Below, piece after piece: positions 36,241 to 48,266 of a stretch of 64,000 bases of DNA. The notes beneath the pieces are model-generated. The model saw nothing but the letters and a program-made list of their open reading frames with translations. It had not been told where the DNA came from and searched no databases. The translations under genes were made by a program, and so were the position numbers. Source of the DNA: Carettochelys insculpta (taxonomy: Eukaryota; Chordata; Testudines; Carettochelyidae); contig NC_134137.1 of assembly GCF_033958435.1 (NCBI RefSeq), positions 121,432,001-121,496,000 of the forward strand, read 5' to 3'. Position 1 is the first letter of the stretch, and each line of letters opens with the position of its first letter.

Positions 36241-38700
36241 GGGCAGGTCTAATTATATAATTAGCTAACGTAGATGAAATCAGTAACAAGTCCAAAATGT
36301 TATGGTAGATTAATATATTTTCACCATTTCTGCTGCAAGTATCAGGTTTAGAATCCTTTGCCTGAGTAACTGAGGATAAGATGATCAAATACAAGTCTGC
36401 AAACAGGATAAAATGCAAGGCTAACCACTGCTAAGATGTAAACTATTAGTATTCCACATGGCCAGACCTGCAATAAATGTAAGAAATGTTAAGTTGTTGT
36501 TTCTGGAACGTGCTGACATAGGAATATACATCATTGTATATTGATCACCGGATGCTGACGGTGCACATTATCTCTTTACTGCATGTGGTGATGTCTTTTG
36601 CTATTTGAGGCACTGCAAAATATTAATCAATATGCATTGATGAAACGTGTACTTTTCACTATTAGAACAACAATCTACTCATGTCTGTCTGAATTTTAAC
36701 CAGCTTTAAACATCCAAAACTAGTGTAACAAAGTGGGCAAAAAGTCTGTTCTTAAAATTCAGTTACTCTGTGCCTTAACAGCACTTGGTCCAACTGAGTT
36801 TGTATAAGGTATTTGAAGTAGATGACTATGTACAAATGAATTCTGTAGGTCTTTCACAATGATGAATGTAACAGAAAAACTAATATGAAATTTATTAAAA
36901 CCACAAAACTGGTAGGTGTACACAAGGACAATAATATCGCACCTACTTCTAACATCCTAAAAGCAAGGCATTAATATTTTCCCCACCTTCTTCCTTTATG
37001 TAACAATGCCTTTTGGTCACTGCAATTTTCTTTTATGTTGATGGTGAATCACAAATCCAATGTTATCCATTCAAGCAATATGTACAAATGAAATCTATTT
37101 GAAAAAGCCAGGTGTGATTGAAAATATTCAATTTCCTTGAATAGGTTTATCTTTGTTTTACTACTTTCACTTGATATTAAATAGAGCAAGAAGCCATAGT
37201 CTGCACATATGCATGCCCCCCCATGCTTGCTCACCAGTTCAAACAAAAAAAAGGCAGACTATTACATTTCTAAAGCAGGTCACATACAGCCATCTGTGAA
37301 GTGATTCCGCAGTCTGGAGAACCAGATTTTTAGCTGATCTGCCCCTAGAATGTAAGTCATCGCCTGCCAGCATTTTATAGGATAGAATTGTTTGTTTCAT
37401 CATGAGGATCAAGTTGACATAACTTGTCACATCAGAACAAAATAGTTTCAATCCCCACATTTACATGCTCAATTCTCCCAATCACAACAACTCCAACTGT
37501 GTCTCAGACAAACATCTCTCGAAAAATCCCTTTGTCGTCACAAACTCCAGCTCTCCAAAGCTAGAATGCTTTTTCAACCACTTGTCTGTATAGTTCACCA
37601 CGTGCCTTGTGCACACAAGATCAGAACAGCAGTGCCCATCTGGCCACAGCTGCATGTAGCATGCTCTTCTCCCCCAAGCCAGAGGGCATAAAGGTAGAGC
37701 AGCCCTAACCATTCCTCAGTTCCCTCCTACCACATGGTATGTTCCAAGCACAGCTGAGCCACATGCACATGGCAGGAGAACTGAACTAGCACCTTAGCGT
37801 AGTAGTACTCAAACCCCAACTTAACTCACAGTTCTCCCCGTTCATACTTCTGTTTCTATTTCCACCAACTCCTAAAGACTTCATAAAGTCCATTTGGTAC
37901 CTCATGACACTACCATCCATAATGGCAGACACAAACCCGTCATGCTCTAAGCCTTGCTGTCTTCTAACAGTTCAGTTCTCCTCAAGAGACAGCTGCTGCT
38001 TATTTTATCATGTTGAACACCAGATAGCTACTCACGGCTTAGTCTGTCAATCATCCTCCACAAAGACAAGAAAATAAATAGGGACACCAGTCTGAAATGG
38101 TCTCTTCCAGAGAAATCCACAAAAAACACCTTACACTCTTCTGACTGAAAACTGTGCTACAGGAAGGGATTTTCCACAAAAGACCCAGTCTATCAGCAGC
38201 CTTGCTGCCAAGCAGTTGGTGCCCAAAAATTACTGGCAGTAAAGTCTGGCCATGGCATTGGCAGGGCAAGGGCCAAAGCAATCAAAGACTGATTTGGTAC
38301 CAACAGCACCTATGGCTCCACAGGTTGGTATCACAACAGCACCTCAGGTGTAAGGAAGATCAGTGCATTACACTGAGCACAACCCTGGATACCAATCTTT
38401 TCCCAAGACAAAAGACCTGAAAAGCAAATCATTTGCTTTCCATTGCCTCCCAGGCACATTGCACAATGCCCTTGCTCTCTCATGTTTAGGGGCAAATGTC
38501 ACTGTGTCAACCTCCATTTTGGCACCAAAGAACTTTGAGATAATCATGCAACCTACCCCCAGTATAGGCATATCAATGCCAAAACCATCAGAACTGGCTC
38601 CATCAATTCAAGTTACAATTGCCCTGGTCAATCTACTGTTGATGGAGGAACTCTCATAGGCAGCCATGAAATAATTCTTTTGGTACGCCCCATTATTGGT
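36241..38700. other. Intron 1 sequence, no named element
   Basis: Unique-looking to about 37480. From 38150 to 38660 there are partly open plus-strand frames rich in Pro, Thr and Ser. This might be the ORF1 part of the decayed LINE whose endonuclease begins near 40230, but I cannot show it. Confidence 0.35.
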
Positions 38701-38717
38701 ACTCTTGGAGATCGGGG

Positions 38718-40147
38718 GAGATACCGGATGACTGGAAGAAGGCAAATGTAGTGCCCATCTTTAAAAAAGGAAAGAAGGACAATCCAGGGAACTATAGACC
38801 CAGCCGCCTTACCTCAATCCCTGGGGAAATAATGGAGGGAATCCTCAATGAATTCATTTTGAACCACATGGAAGAGGGGAAAGTGATCAACAGTAGCCAA
38901 CATAGATTCACCAGGGGCAAGTCCTGCCTCACCAATCTGATCAGCTTCTATGATGAGGTAACAAGCTCTGTGGACATGAGGAAGTCAGTGGATACGATAT
39001 ACCTTGACTTCAGCAAGGCTTTTGATACGGTCTCCCAAAACATTCTTGTCCAGAAGTTAAGGAAATATGGATTGGATCCTTGGACTATAAGATGGATAGA
39101 AAGCTGGCTTGATGGTCGGGCCCAAAGGGTAGTGGGCAATGGCTCAATATCTGGATGGTGGTCTGTTTCAAGCGGAGTGCCGCAAGGCTCGGTTCTGGGG
39201 CCAGTGTTATTCAACATCTTTATTAATGACCTGGATGAGGGACTGGGTTGCACCCTCAGCAAGTTTGTGGATGACACAAAACTAGGGGGAGAGGTAGATA
39301 AGTTGGAGGGTAGAGAGAGAATCCAGAGGGACCTGGATAAATTGGAGGACTGGGCCAAAAGAAATCTGATGTGGTTCAATAAGGAGAAGGGTAGAGTCTT
39401 GTGCCTGGGGCAGAAGAATACCAAGCATTGTTACAGGCTGGGGACCGACTGGCTCAGCAGCAGTACAATGGAAAGGGACCTAGGGGTTATGGTGGATGAA
39501 AGGCTGGATATGAGTAAACAGTGTGCCCTTGTAGCCAAGAAAGCTAAAGGCATACTGGGGTGCATTAGGAGGAGCATTTCGAGCAGATCTAGAGAAGTAG
39601 TTATTCCTCTTTATTCAGCACTGGTGAGGCCACATCTGGAATATTGTGTCCAGTTTTGGGCCCCCCAGTATAAAAAGGATGTGGATTTGCTAGAGCAGGT
39701 TCAGTGAAGGGCAACAAAAATGATTAAGGGTCTGGAGCACAAGACCTATGAGGATAGGCTGAGGGATTTGAGCTTGTTTAGTTTACAGAAGAGAAGATTT
39801 AGAGGTGATTTAATAGCAGCCTTCAGCTTCCTGAAGGGGAGCTCTAAAGAGGAGGGTGAGAAATTGTTCTCAGTGGTATCTGATGGCAGAACAAGGAGTA
39901 ATGGTCTGAAGTTGAAGAGGGAAAGGTGTAGGTTAGATATTAGGAAAAACTTCTTCACCAGGCGGGTGTTGAAGCATTGGAATGCGTTGTCTAGAGAGGT
40001 GGTGGATTCTCCATCCCTTGAGGTTTTAAAGTCCCGGCTGGACAAGGTCCTGGCTGGGATGACTCAGTAGGGGTTGATCCTGCTTGAAGCAGGGGGCTCG
40101 ACTAGATGACCTCCTGAGGTCCCTTCCAGCCCTATGATTCTGTGATT
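38718..40147 (+). mobile_element. 5'-truncated CR1 LINE with a largely open RT frame
   Basis: The frame at 38751-39707 starts in [21 protein letters not shown] and contains [35 protein letters not shown] and FVDDTKLGG (the catalytic box is FVDD where other copies have FADD). A TGA at 39705-39707 replaces what is an Arg codon in the copy at 10331-11755, and the frame resumes at 39720-40070 (MIKGLEHKTYEDRL). The 3' UTR ends at about 40147 with the same tail as the copy at 10331-11755. Upstream RT motifs and all of the endonuclease are missing. Confidence 0.92.
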
Positions 40148-40229
40148 ACACCACAATGGGGGAAATGGATCAGTACGCTTATCACACCATCCACTAGTAC
40201 CTGACTGGGGTCAGGAAAACTAATCCAAC

Positions 40230-42550
40230 CAGCAAGCTGAACTCTGCAAGCTCCCATGCAGTGAATCCCAGCACCACTGTCAGTGACAATCCCAAAGCGC
40301 TGCTCAGTGCCTTCTATGTCACTGGACCAGCTCAAGCACGTTACAACAACACAGAGGGCTTTGTTGGTTGCCAAGAACAATTTACTCTGTATTCCTGCTC
40401 ATTCACATACTGGCAACAACATTTGCTTGCAATAAACACATGGCAACTGACAGAGCTGGGCATTCCGGAATCGATGGCTTTTGACCAAAGGGAACACCAG
40501 AAGCACAGCCAAGCCACATACATTCGGTCCAACACTGCAGATGCCATTCAGCTGATGCCCACTGAATCCCATTACTACATCCAGGTTGACAGTTTGTGGC
40601 TGGCAAATATTTACAACCCTCAGATGGAGCCAACAATTTCTACGAAGTCTGCTAAGCCCAACAGTCTGCACTGGAGACTTCAGCCACAGACTGAGGGTAT
40701 AAAGAGGTTGACACTGCCATTGAACAACTTTCAGACTGGGTACCTCAGCTTTTCCCAGCATGCTGAGCAGCAACGCACATCTCATTCCTCTAGATGGGAC
40801 CATGGACTAGTCTTCTAACTTGTGCCAGGTCAGTTCAGTTCATGGTCATCCTCAGCCAGCAACATGCCAAATCTTGGATAAGTTTTCCACACAACTAACA
40901 CAGACTGCTGCTGATCGATATAGGGCTACAGCTCCCAGTGGTCAAGAATTCCAAAAAGCAGCTGGTGGAGGGTGTAGAAGGCTGACTAGAAAAAAATATA
41001 TACACACACAGGGAAGTGCTGGGGACAAGTGATGTGACAATACCAGCCCAGCATATCTTGGTAAATGAATTCTACCATAAACAGCACCTCCGAACTGGCA
41101 AAGTAGTCTGCAGAGCCATCCCATGTATCGCTGCTCAGTCTACAGCCTCTCTCAATGAAGAGAGCATTGCCTTGCTTGAGCAGTATGAGGCATCCGGTGA
41201 ACCAGGTGGGAGGAGACAACCAATATGATGAGCTTTACCTGCTCCAGCTGCAAGTGTGGGCGTCTGCTCCACCTTGGAGCAGTGCAGCTTCCACCAGCGT
41301 TCAGCAGACCCTCAGTGGCAACCAACCAGGTATCCAGACACCTATTCAAAGTGAACAGATCACCTTTGGAGAAAAAGGTACAATGATGAGTGAGGAACGA
41401 ATGGTGCATGTTTAAATGTGTATGCCAGGTCGGAAGTTGCCCAGAACCATTCACCATGGCAGAGATGGGACAGACACTCAATAGTATGAGGCATGAAACT
41501 GCTGCAGAATATGATAACCTAGTGCCAGAATTCCTGAGAAGCCTTGGCAATGAACTGCAATAGATAGTACAGAGTCCATATGGGGGCGGGGGGGAAGGCC
41601 TGCTTGGGGATGACCGAGCCACAGGTTACCCCATAGCTCTGTGTCTTCTCCAACCCCATTCAACCTTTATATCAATGACCTGCCAACAATGGAGTCATTA
41701 AAGTTCATTTATGCAGAGGACATCTTTTGCGGTACTCAGGCCAACACATTGCATGAGGTTGATGCCACCTTAAACTAGGACATGGTACAGTTGGCTGACT
41801 ACTGTAAGATTTGGTGCCTCCACCCAAGCATAATAAAAAACAACAATCACCAGCTTGTTCCATCTTCATCACGCCAGCACAGCTTGAGAACTGAATGTGT
41901 ATCTGAATGGTCAGATGGTGAAACATGAAGTAGAACTGGTCTGTCTAGGTATGACCTTAGACCACACACAGAGCTACCATGCCCCCACCAAAGAAGACAC
42001 CAACTAAAAGTTAAGTCTGTGCTCCAACCCTGTGGATGTCAGCTCTTGCCACCTCATACTCAGTGGTGGAATACTGTGCACCATCATGGAGTCAATCTTC
42101 ACTTCCTAAACTAGTGAATACACAGTTACATGCACACCATCCCTGCCACCGTGTCAAACTCCACTTCCACGTCTTCTAGTTCTGAGCATTATTGCTCTTC
42201 CTCAGGTCAGATGAGATGTCCCATTGGCAAGTTACTGGAGGCAGCATGTACCAACTCAAGACAGTCATTGCACAATGACTTTTTAAGCCATCAGCTGCAC
42301 ACTTATTATGGACTTATCTACCATGTCAGGATGTTTGGGCAGAAACACTGCAGCAAGAGGAATGGATCTCTCTTACAATCTCCAACCACTTGTCATTGCC
42401 GATCCCCCAGTCTGCCCACCTGATTTTGACTTATCCTGATGCCAATAGTCCCTGATGAACAGGTTCCAGACAGGGCTGCTCTTTATGTAGCCAATGAGCT
42501 TGGGCCTTGTGATAGCCCTTTGTACAGCTGTGGCACACCATAGATGATGT
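40230..42550 (+). pseudogene. Decayed non-CR1 LINE: endonuclease and RT remnants
   Basis: Several short frames, when read across shifts, look like one old retrotransposon of the Jockey/I type. In order: an endonuclease part near 40470-40620 (SQATYIRSNTADAIQL, then VDSLWLANIYNPQ, like the IxNVYKPP motif); SSRWDHGLVF at 40780-40815; HGHPQPATCQILDKFS at 40840-40890; an EESIALLEQYEASGEP segment at 41160-41210; RT sequence near 41650-41760 with FNLYINDLPTMESLKFIYAEDI (the catalytic YADD box reads YAED), then a YCKIWCLHPS segment; and a VELVCLGMTLDHTQSY region at 41930-41985. Many stops and frameshifts. The comparison is from memory; the clade name is tentative. Confidence 0.7.
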
Positions 42551-43356
42551 CACATATTGATGAATGCCTGCTAATTAGGTTCAGAAGTGGTCTAGAAGAA
42601 CTGCATCAATTCACTGAAGAAACTATCACTTGTCTAGACCACTGTGAATATGCTAAAATAAGCTACCTCACCGCTCATGGTACTGTCTCCCCAAATACTG
42701 GCACAACCAGTGAAGGAGATATTTCCTCCTCCATCTTATCTGATCAAGCATGTCTACACTTCCCAGCTAGGAACATTCTCCATGAACAGGATAAACTGTC
42801 GATCCCTCGGAGGCATATACACTATATCACAACAGATCAGCCACTTAGCCAAGTCAACATACATCTCAGTCTTATCCAATACCATGCTGATGTGAATCCT
42901 TTTGTAACTAAACACTAAAAGTTTAAAAAGTGTAGGAAATGTGGCAGCAGGAGCACAAGGTTACTGAGGCTGGGAGAAATGTGTCTCCCAGAGGTCATCT
43001 GCATGAGAATGCAAAGGAAGGCATGTGTGATACCTTTCAGGCAAAGCCTAATGGGTAGCAAGTAAGCCATGAGATTTGGTCTCTTGTAAACATGTTGTTG
43101 TAGAATCACAATTTAAGCTGACACTCAGTGTGGGAGTTGTGAGATCTCACCAATGCTCTGGGTTGTTATGGGGGACAGGGCAGTCGCCATAGCTGCATAA
43201 GACATTAATTGCACAGGGCTCCCTGGTTTAAAGCATTGTAAAGCAAGAGGGGAGGGGTACTAGTTAAGCCAGCTTGCTGAGTGTCTTGGCTATATAGCTA
43301 TAAGCCTGGCTTGACTAGCCTTCCCCACCTGTTGAAAGATAGAGCTGGATACTAGA
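42551..43356. other. Intron 1 sequence, no recognised element
   Basis: A plus-strand frame of 124 codons (42544-42918) is open but I recognise nothing in it; it may be the distal part of the decayed LINE. Confidence 0.35.
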
Positions 43357-43363
43357 GTGTTTG

Positions 43364-44326
43364 TTATCGGAGCGGTAGCTGTGTTAGTCTGGATCTGTAA
43401 CAGCAACGAAGGGTCCTGTGGCACCTTATAGATTAACAGAAAAGTTTTGAGCATGAGCTGTCGTGAGCACAGGCTCACTTCATCAGATGCTGGTCTTGGA
43501 AATCTGCAGGGCCAGGTATAAATAAGCCAGAGCAAGGGTGGGGGTAACAAGGTTAGCTCAGTCAGCAAGGGTGAGGCTTACTACCAGCAGTTGCTCCGGA
43601 GGTGTGAACACCAAGGGAGGGGAAGCTGCTTTTGTATTTAGCCAGCTATTTGCAGTCTTTGTTTAAGCCTGAGCTGAGGGCGTCGAATTTGCAGATGAAT
43701 TGTAGCTCAGAAATTTCTCTTTGGAGTCTGGTTCTGAAATTTCTTTGCTGTAGGATAGCTACTTTTAAGTCTGCTACTGTGTGGCCTGGGAGATTGAAGT
43801 GCTCTCCCACAGGTTTTTGTATATTGCCCTTTCTGATATCTGATTTGTGTGCGTTTATTCTTTTACGTAGAGACTGTCCAGTTTGTCCGATGTATATAGC
43901 AGAGGGGCATTGCTGGCACATGATGGCATAAATTATATTGGTAGATGTGCAGCTGAATGAACCCATGATGGTGTGGCTGATCTGGTTAGGTCCTGTAACG
44001 GTATTGCTGGTGTAGATAGGTGGGCAGAGCTGGCAATGAGGTTTGTTGCATGGATGGGTCCCTGAGTTAGAGTGACTGTGGTGCAGTGTATAGTTGCTGG
44101 TTAGGATGTGCTTCAGGTTGGCAAGTTGTCTGTGGGTAAGGACTGGTCTGCCTCCCAAGGCCTGTGAAAGTGGGGGATCATTGTCCAGGAGGGGTTGTAA
44201 ATCCCTGATGATGCACTGTAGAGGTTTTAGCTGAGGACTGTAGGTGATGGCTAGTGGTGTTCTGTTGGTTTCTCTCTTGGGCTTGTCATGGCAGACTTTT
44301 ACTTCTTTTTCCAAGCAAATTTAAAT
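43364..44326 (-). mobile_element. Penelope-like element, 5'-truncated
   Basis: Read on the minus strand, this has an open endonuclease frame (44314 to 43646), a short 3' UTR, and the tail tctgttaatctataaggtgc to about 43364. It shows that the short tails scattered in the window belong to PLEs. Possible target duplication: gtgtttg at 43357-43363 and 44327-44333 (only 7 bases exact). The N-terminal reverse transcriptase is absent. Confidence 0.9.
43646..44314 (-). CDS. PLE GIY-YIG endonuclease domain, open 222-codon fragment
   Basis: This frame starts inside the original protein and keeps the C-terminal part of a Penelope-like protein. A linker (NRTPLAITYSPQLKPLQ) is followed by a Cys/His cluster (HPCNKPHCQLC), then a GIY-YIG type core in which GIY is IIYA and the second motif is IYIGQTGQSLRKRI with the expected Arg, then HKSDIRKGNIQKPVGEHFN and EISELQFICKFD near the end. 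The family uses this endonuclease to nick DNA for insertion. The frame is uninterrupted, suggesting recent insertion, but without the RT it cannot act alone. It lies in the same orientation as RASA3. Confidence 0.85.
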   Translation of the reverse strand: MEKEVKVCHDKPKRETNRTPLAITYSPQLKPLQCIIRDLQPLLDNDPPLSQALGGRPVLTHRQLANLKHILTSNYTLHHSHSNSGTHPCNKPHCQLCPPIYTSNTVTGPNQISHTIMGSFSCTSTNIIYAIMCQQCPSAIYIGQTGQSLRKRINAHKSDIRKGNIQKPVGEHFNLPGHTVADLKVAILQQRNFRTRLQREISELQFICKFDALSSGLNKDCK

Positions 44327-44814
44327 GTGTTTGACTATTCATGTTGATCTCAATATCCATAGCATCTCCCAGACTGTGATATTATTTGCTATTACAATTA
44401 GATGTTCTTGTTAAAAGTCTCTAGAACACGTTTTTGGCAATACTATTTAAGTAGAATGCGTTAATCAACTGTGTAGCACATCTAGTTACATTCATTTCTG
44501 TCTTAGTGCTTTACAGAACATGTATCACCATGATAAACACTCCACATGTAAATTAAATCTGCATAGTCCATACCGGTTTTAAATGAACTTTCTGCTCTTC
44601 TGCCTTCCACACTGAGGAGCACTATTGGGCAGTGTGGGTCTGTGTGTTAGGGGAATTCCTTATTTGTAGGTGTCCAGACAAAAGCCTTTGTCCACTGTTG
44701 TTTTGTCTGTCATGGGTACTTGTAGCAGCCCTCCCATTTTATGTGAGCAACTCACAATCTTTATTAAATTTATCTTTACAATAACCTTTGCGAGGTATCA
44801 GTATAACTGATGAA

Positions 44815-44930
44815 GAACTGGCACAGAGAGACTAACAGACTTGTCCAAGGTTAAAAAGAACATCTGTGTTAGAGCTGGAAACTGAACCCGGTCTTCCAAT
44901 CCCAGGTTGATGCCCAAATCACTGGATCTT
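44815..44930 (-). mobile_element. MIR/CORE-SINE-like fragment
   Basis: The plus strand reads ggcacagagagactaacaga, cttgtccaaggtta and gctggaaactgaacccggtc, the reverse complement of the conserved MIR-type core. This is an ancient SINE class shared across amniotes; it is degenerate here. Confidence 0.65.
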
Positions 44931-44933
44931 CTT

Positions 44934-45595
44934 TTTGTATTAGAAATGTGGGCTGATATATTCATGGCAGCTCATCTACTGAAGAGGACATCCAATCCCT
45001 GGTGTAGTGAATTACCATGCTCCCATCTGGAAGTAGCAAACAGAAGTATAACCAAAGCCACATACTCATCCAGAAGGAAGGATGACAGATTGCTGCCAAG
45101 ATATTGGAGGAAGAAGGCTGTTTTCTACCAATGATACCTAATTATCTAGGGTTAGTGATGGATCAATACAGGGCCCCAAAACTTTGAACCAATTTGAAGA
45201 ATGAATGAGTACAAAAGGAGAGGCAGAGGGGCCTTTCATAGATGAGAATGTATCCCTTTCTAGTTACAAGAACTTCCCCCTACCAACAAGTATCATCCAA
45301 GCTTTGTCCATGCTTAGAAAGAACTAGATAATAAATGGTCTATTTCTTCCTCCATTTTGCTTTACTACAGTTGTGGGGTTTGAAGAAAATAAATTTACTT
45401 CAACAAATCTATGAAATGCTGTCATCACTGTATTTGACTAATGAGTAAAACCAAATTTAAATAGACTCTTGGGTGGGGAGGGTTTAAAAAGTATGTAATA
45501 AAAGTCACACCATTTTGTACACAAACACACTTTGCAGTCCTCTTTTAAAACAAGACACTGCCTTGTAACAGTGATGTTTTAAACAAGTTTCATTA
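44934..45595. other. Intron 1 sequence, no recognised element
   Basis: Unique-looking; no exon or transposon end seen. Confidence 0.4.
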
Positions 45596-45597
45596 GT

Positions 45598-46019
45598 GGT
45601 TATAGTTCCACTACAGTGATCTGTTGACAGAATCACTGTTGGAAGAAGAGATTTCCCAACAAAACTTCTGTCGACAGAGTGCAGCCACAGACAAAAGCCA
45701 ATCAGAAGAGTGATCTGCTCTGCCTACAGAGCGGCCAGACTGCCCAGCCACTCTCTTGACAAAACAGGTGCCCAGAGGCAGAGCAGACCCATTGTTCAGA
45801 ATACCCTGTCTCTCAAGAGAAGGTCCCCCCAGAGCATCCACACAGCTTTTTGGTTGACAGAATCTGTCAACAGCAGCGTTATGCCTCATGGCTGAGAGGC
45901 AGAATGCTGACAGCAAAAGTACGGAGTTTGTTGACATACTGCCGACAAAAAGCATTTTGTGTGTGGATGTTCCACCAGCTTTGTTGATAAAATGGGCAAA
46001 ACTCGCTCATTAACTATAC
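45598..46019. mobile_element. Harbinger-like MITE (family of 55451-55860)
   Basis: The interior is full of ttgttgacag / ctgtcaaca motifs and resembles the 55451-55860 element in opposite orientation. The termini (ggttatagttccactacag and the far end near 46010) are degenerate and the edges approximate. Confidence 0.55.
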
Positions 46020-46186
46020 CACAGTTAACCAATTTCCCCCCGTTGATAGTAAGTCTTCTAGGTTGTTTCGGTCCAATTTTTATTTCTCATAAGCAGAAGA
46101 CCACTTGAGATCAACATATTAGCCAAACTCTGCTATTATTTGTTAGGTCTAATTATTTTTAACAATGTATTTTGAAGAATGCTGTT

Positions 46187-46285
46187 TTGAATTAAGATTG
46201 TTAGTCTATAAGGTGCCACAGGACCCCTCGTTGCTTTTGCAGATCCAGGCTAACACGGCTACCCCTCTGATACTTGAATTAAGAT
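46187..46285 (+). mobile_element. 75-bp PLE tail with perfect 12-bp target duplication
   Basis: The insert 46199-46273 is only the PLE 3' tail (tgttagtctataaggtgcca to ctacccctctgatac). The 12-mer ttgaattaagat stands on both sides (46187-46198 and 46274-46285). This is an extreme 5' truncation of the kind expected from target-primed reverse transcription. Confidence 0.92.
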
Positions 46286-48041
46286 GTTTCTCACGACCCC
46301 CAAGCGGCATGTATAGACTCTCTTGATACTTTTCCTAATGTTTTTACCAGTGCGGGGACTGGCAGTAGATTGTTTCGTGCAACTTAACACTGTTAAATTA
46401 TGACTTTGATTGAAGCAATTGCTTTATGCTGTTCCTTTAGTTTTTCACTATTATTTTTGGATGTGAACGAAGGCCCTTTGGCATCTGAATGAGAGTATCC
46501 ACACAAAGCCTAATGTAGTTTATCTAATGAACTTTAAATTCCACATTTTAAGTTAATTCAGATTAGGTATCCCACTATAAACATGCCCAAAATATTTTTC
46601 CTTAAGACAGACAAAGTTTTGAAGTTACTAAACATCTGTTGAGGAAGACCATTAAAGGTTAAGTGTAGGTAAAGTGACCAAGAGGAAGTAACATTAGGAT
46701 GCTTTTCCACGTGCTGGGATGCAAACAAACAGTTTACGATTTAAGCTATTCTTTGAGGAATAGAAGACAGAAAATCCAAGTAATTATTTTTAAGTGTCTG
46801 CCAATACGTGCACAGAATGCTATTCTGCTGACTTTTTAGTGCTTCTGAACATCATCCTTCAAAGAGTTCCTCCTGTGACTGTGTGTTAGAAAGACCAGTC
46901 AGCACCCACAACCAATGTGTGTAATGATCTTGTACACATTTACAGCATGACCAGGAAGAAATTGCTGTAAACATTTTATATAAATGAAAGCAACCTGAAA
47001 TTATATTTACAAGTCACAAAAAATTCAGCAATTGGTCTGATACTCATCCAATTCATTTGTTTCCATACAATTTCCTTGTGCTCAAAGAGCCCCAACTATG
47101 TGAAAATTATTGATAAAAGGCAAGGGAATAATGCTCTTGTCTCTCTGGTTTAGGGCATGCATTATCCAAATCACTGTAAAAAGGAACACTGAGACCACTC
47201 ACTTCAATCGGAAAAAGACAGAATTTCAAAGCATTTGTAAGGTTTCATTACAGAATAAAAACAGATGTGAGATTGCAAATACTGTAATTGCCCAAGAATT
47301 GAAGCCATGCCTGCAGAAGAAATTGAATAGAGAGTTTGTTTTCTTCAATAATTCATTTGCCCGTAATTGCCTTTGCTTAGAAGACTATTCAATCAGAAAT
47401 ATCTCTATTAATCAAAATCTCACCACTGCACTGGTCAAGTTTTAGTCCAAATTCAGACAGAATGAAGTTTTCAGACCATTTGGCCTTGTTCAAAAAAGGC
47501 AGCCTAAATACCTAAGCAGAACTAATGGTGCTATTAAGATTAAAGTTAATTTTCAAAGCCATGCTGAGAAATGGTTCTTCTAAAAAGAAGACCTCCCGCA
47601 ACTGCTTTACTGTTCTATTCTCAAGTTTAAGACTTGAGAGGGCTGGAAGTTTTTCTTGGCACCTCTAACATCCATATGCAAGATCCATCACTTTGCTTTA
47701 GGTTACCCTCAACAGTGCAAAAGGTCTTTTTGAAAGCCAAAATCTAAACATATACATTTCCCTATCTTGGGGGTTAGAGTAGGGGAGAGAGCAAGTTACC
47801 CAGCAGTGAAACTGTGGTAATCTTTGCACAAATGATCTTGACAACTTACATACCAGTGTTTTTAGCACATTTACCTATTAAAAGAAATGAAGGAATACTA
47901 AAAGTTTGACTTAGAACCGAAGTCCTTTAAGGAGAGATCCTTGTTTATGAATTATGCTTTCTTCATTGTATAAGTTGTTTACCCCAACACAGGAGATCTC
48001 TCTTGAGAGAACTGTGTGGAACTAGGAACTTGAATGTCACT
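46286..48041. other. Intron 1 sequence, no recognised element
   Basis: AT-rich, unique-looking. The 111-codon plus-strand frame at 47110-47445 has no recognised domain. Confidence 0.4.
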
Positions 48042-48043
48042 TA

Positions 48044-48266
48044 CAGGTTCAACCTTGCTGGTCCAGCACCCTCAGGACCGGAGGGTTCCTGAACCAGCAG
48101 TTTGCTGGATTAGTGGAGATTAATGCCCTAGGTGGCCCCAGCCCTGCTCCCCGCACTGGGCTGACAAGGAGACCCAGCTTACCCTCCCCAGCCTGGGTTC
48201 TCTTGTCCAGGAGCGTTCCTGGTCCAGCCGGACTAGAGAGCACCACTTTTAGGGGGGTACATCCTG
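48044..48266. mobile_element. Degenerate Tigger-like MITE
   Basis: The left end is TA then CAGGTTCAACCTTGCTGGTCC; the right end is near acatcctg then TA. The interior has gtccagcacc, gctggattagtggag and ctggtccagccggac motifs. The left terminus matches that at 55299. GC-rich interior. Confidence 0.6.
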
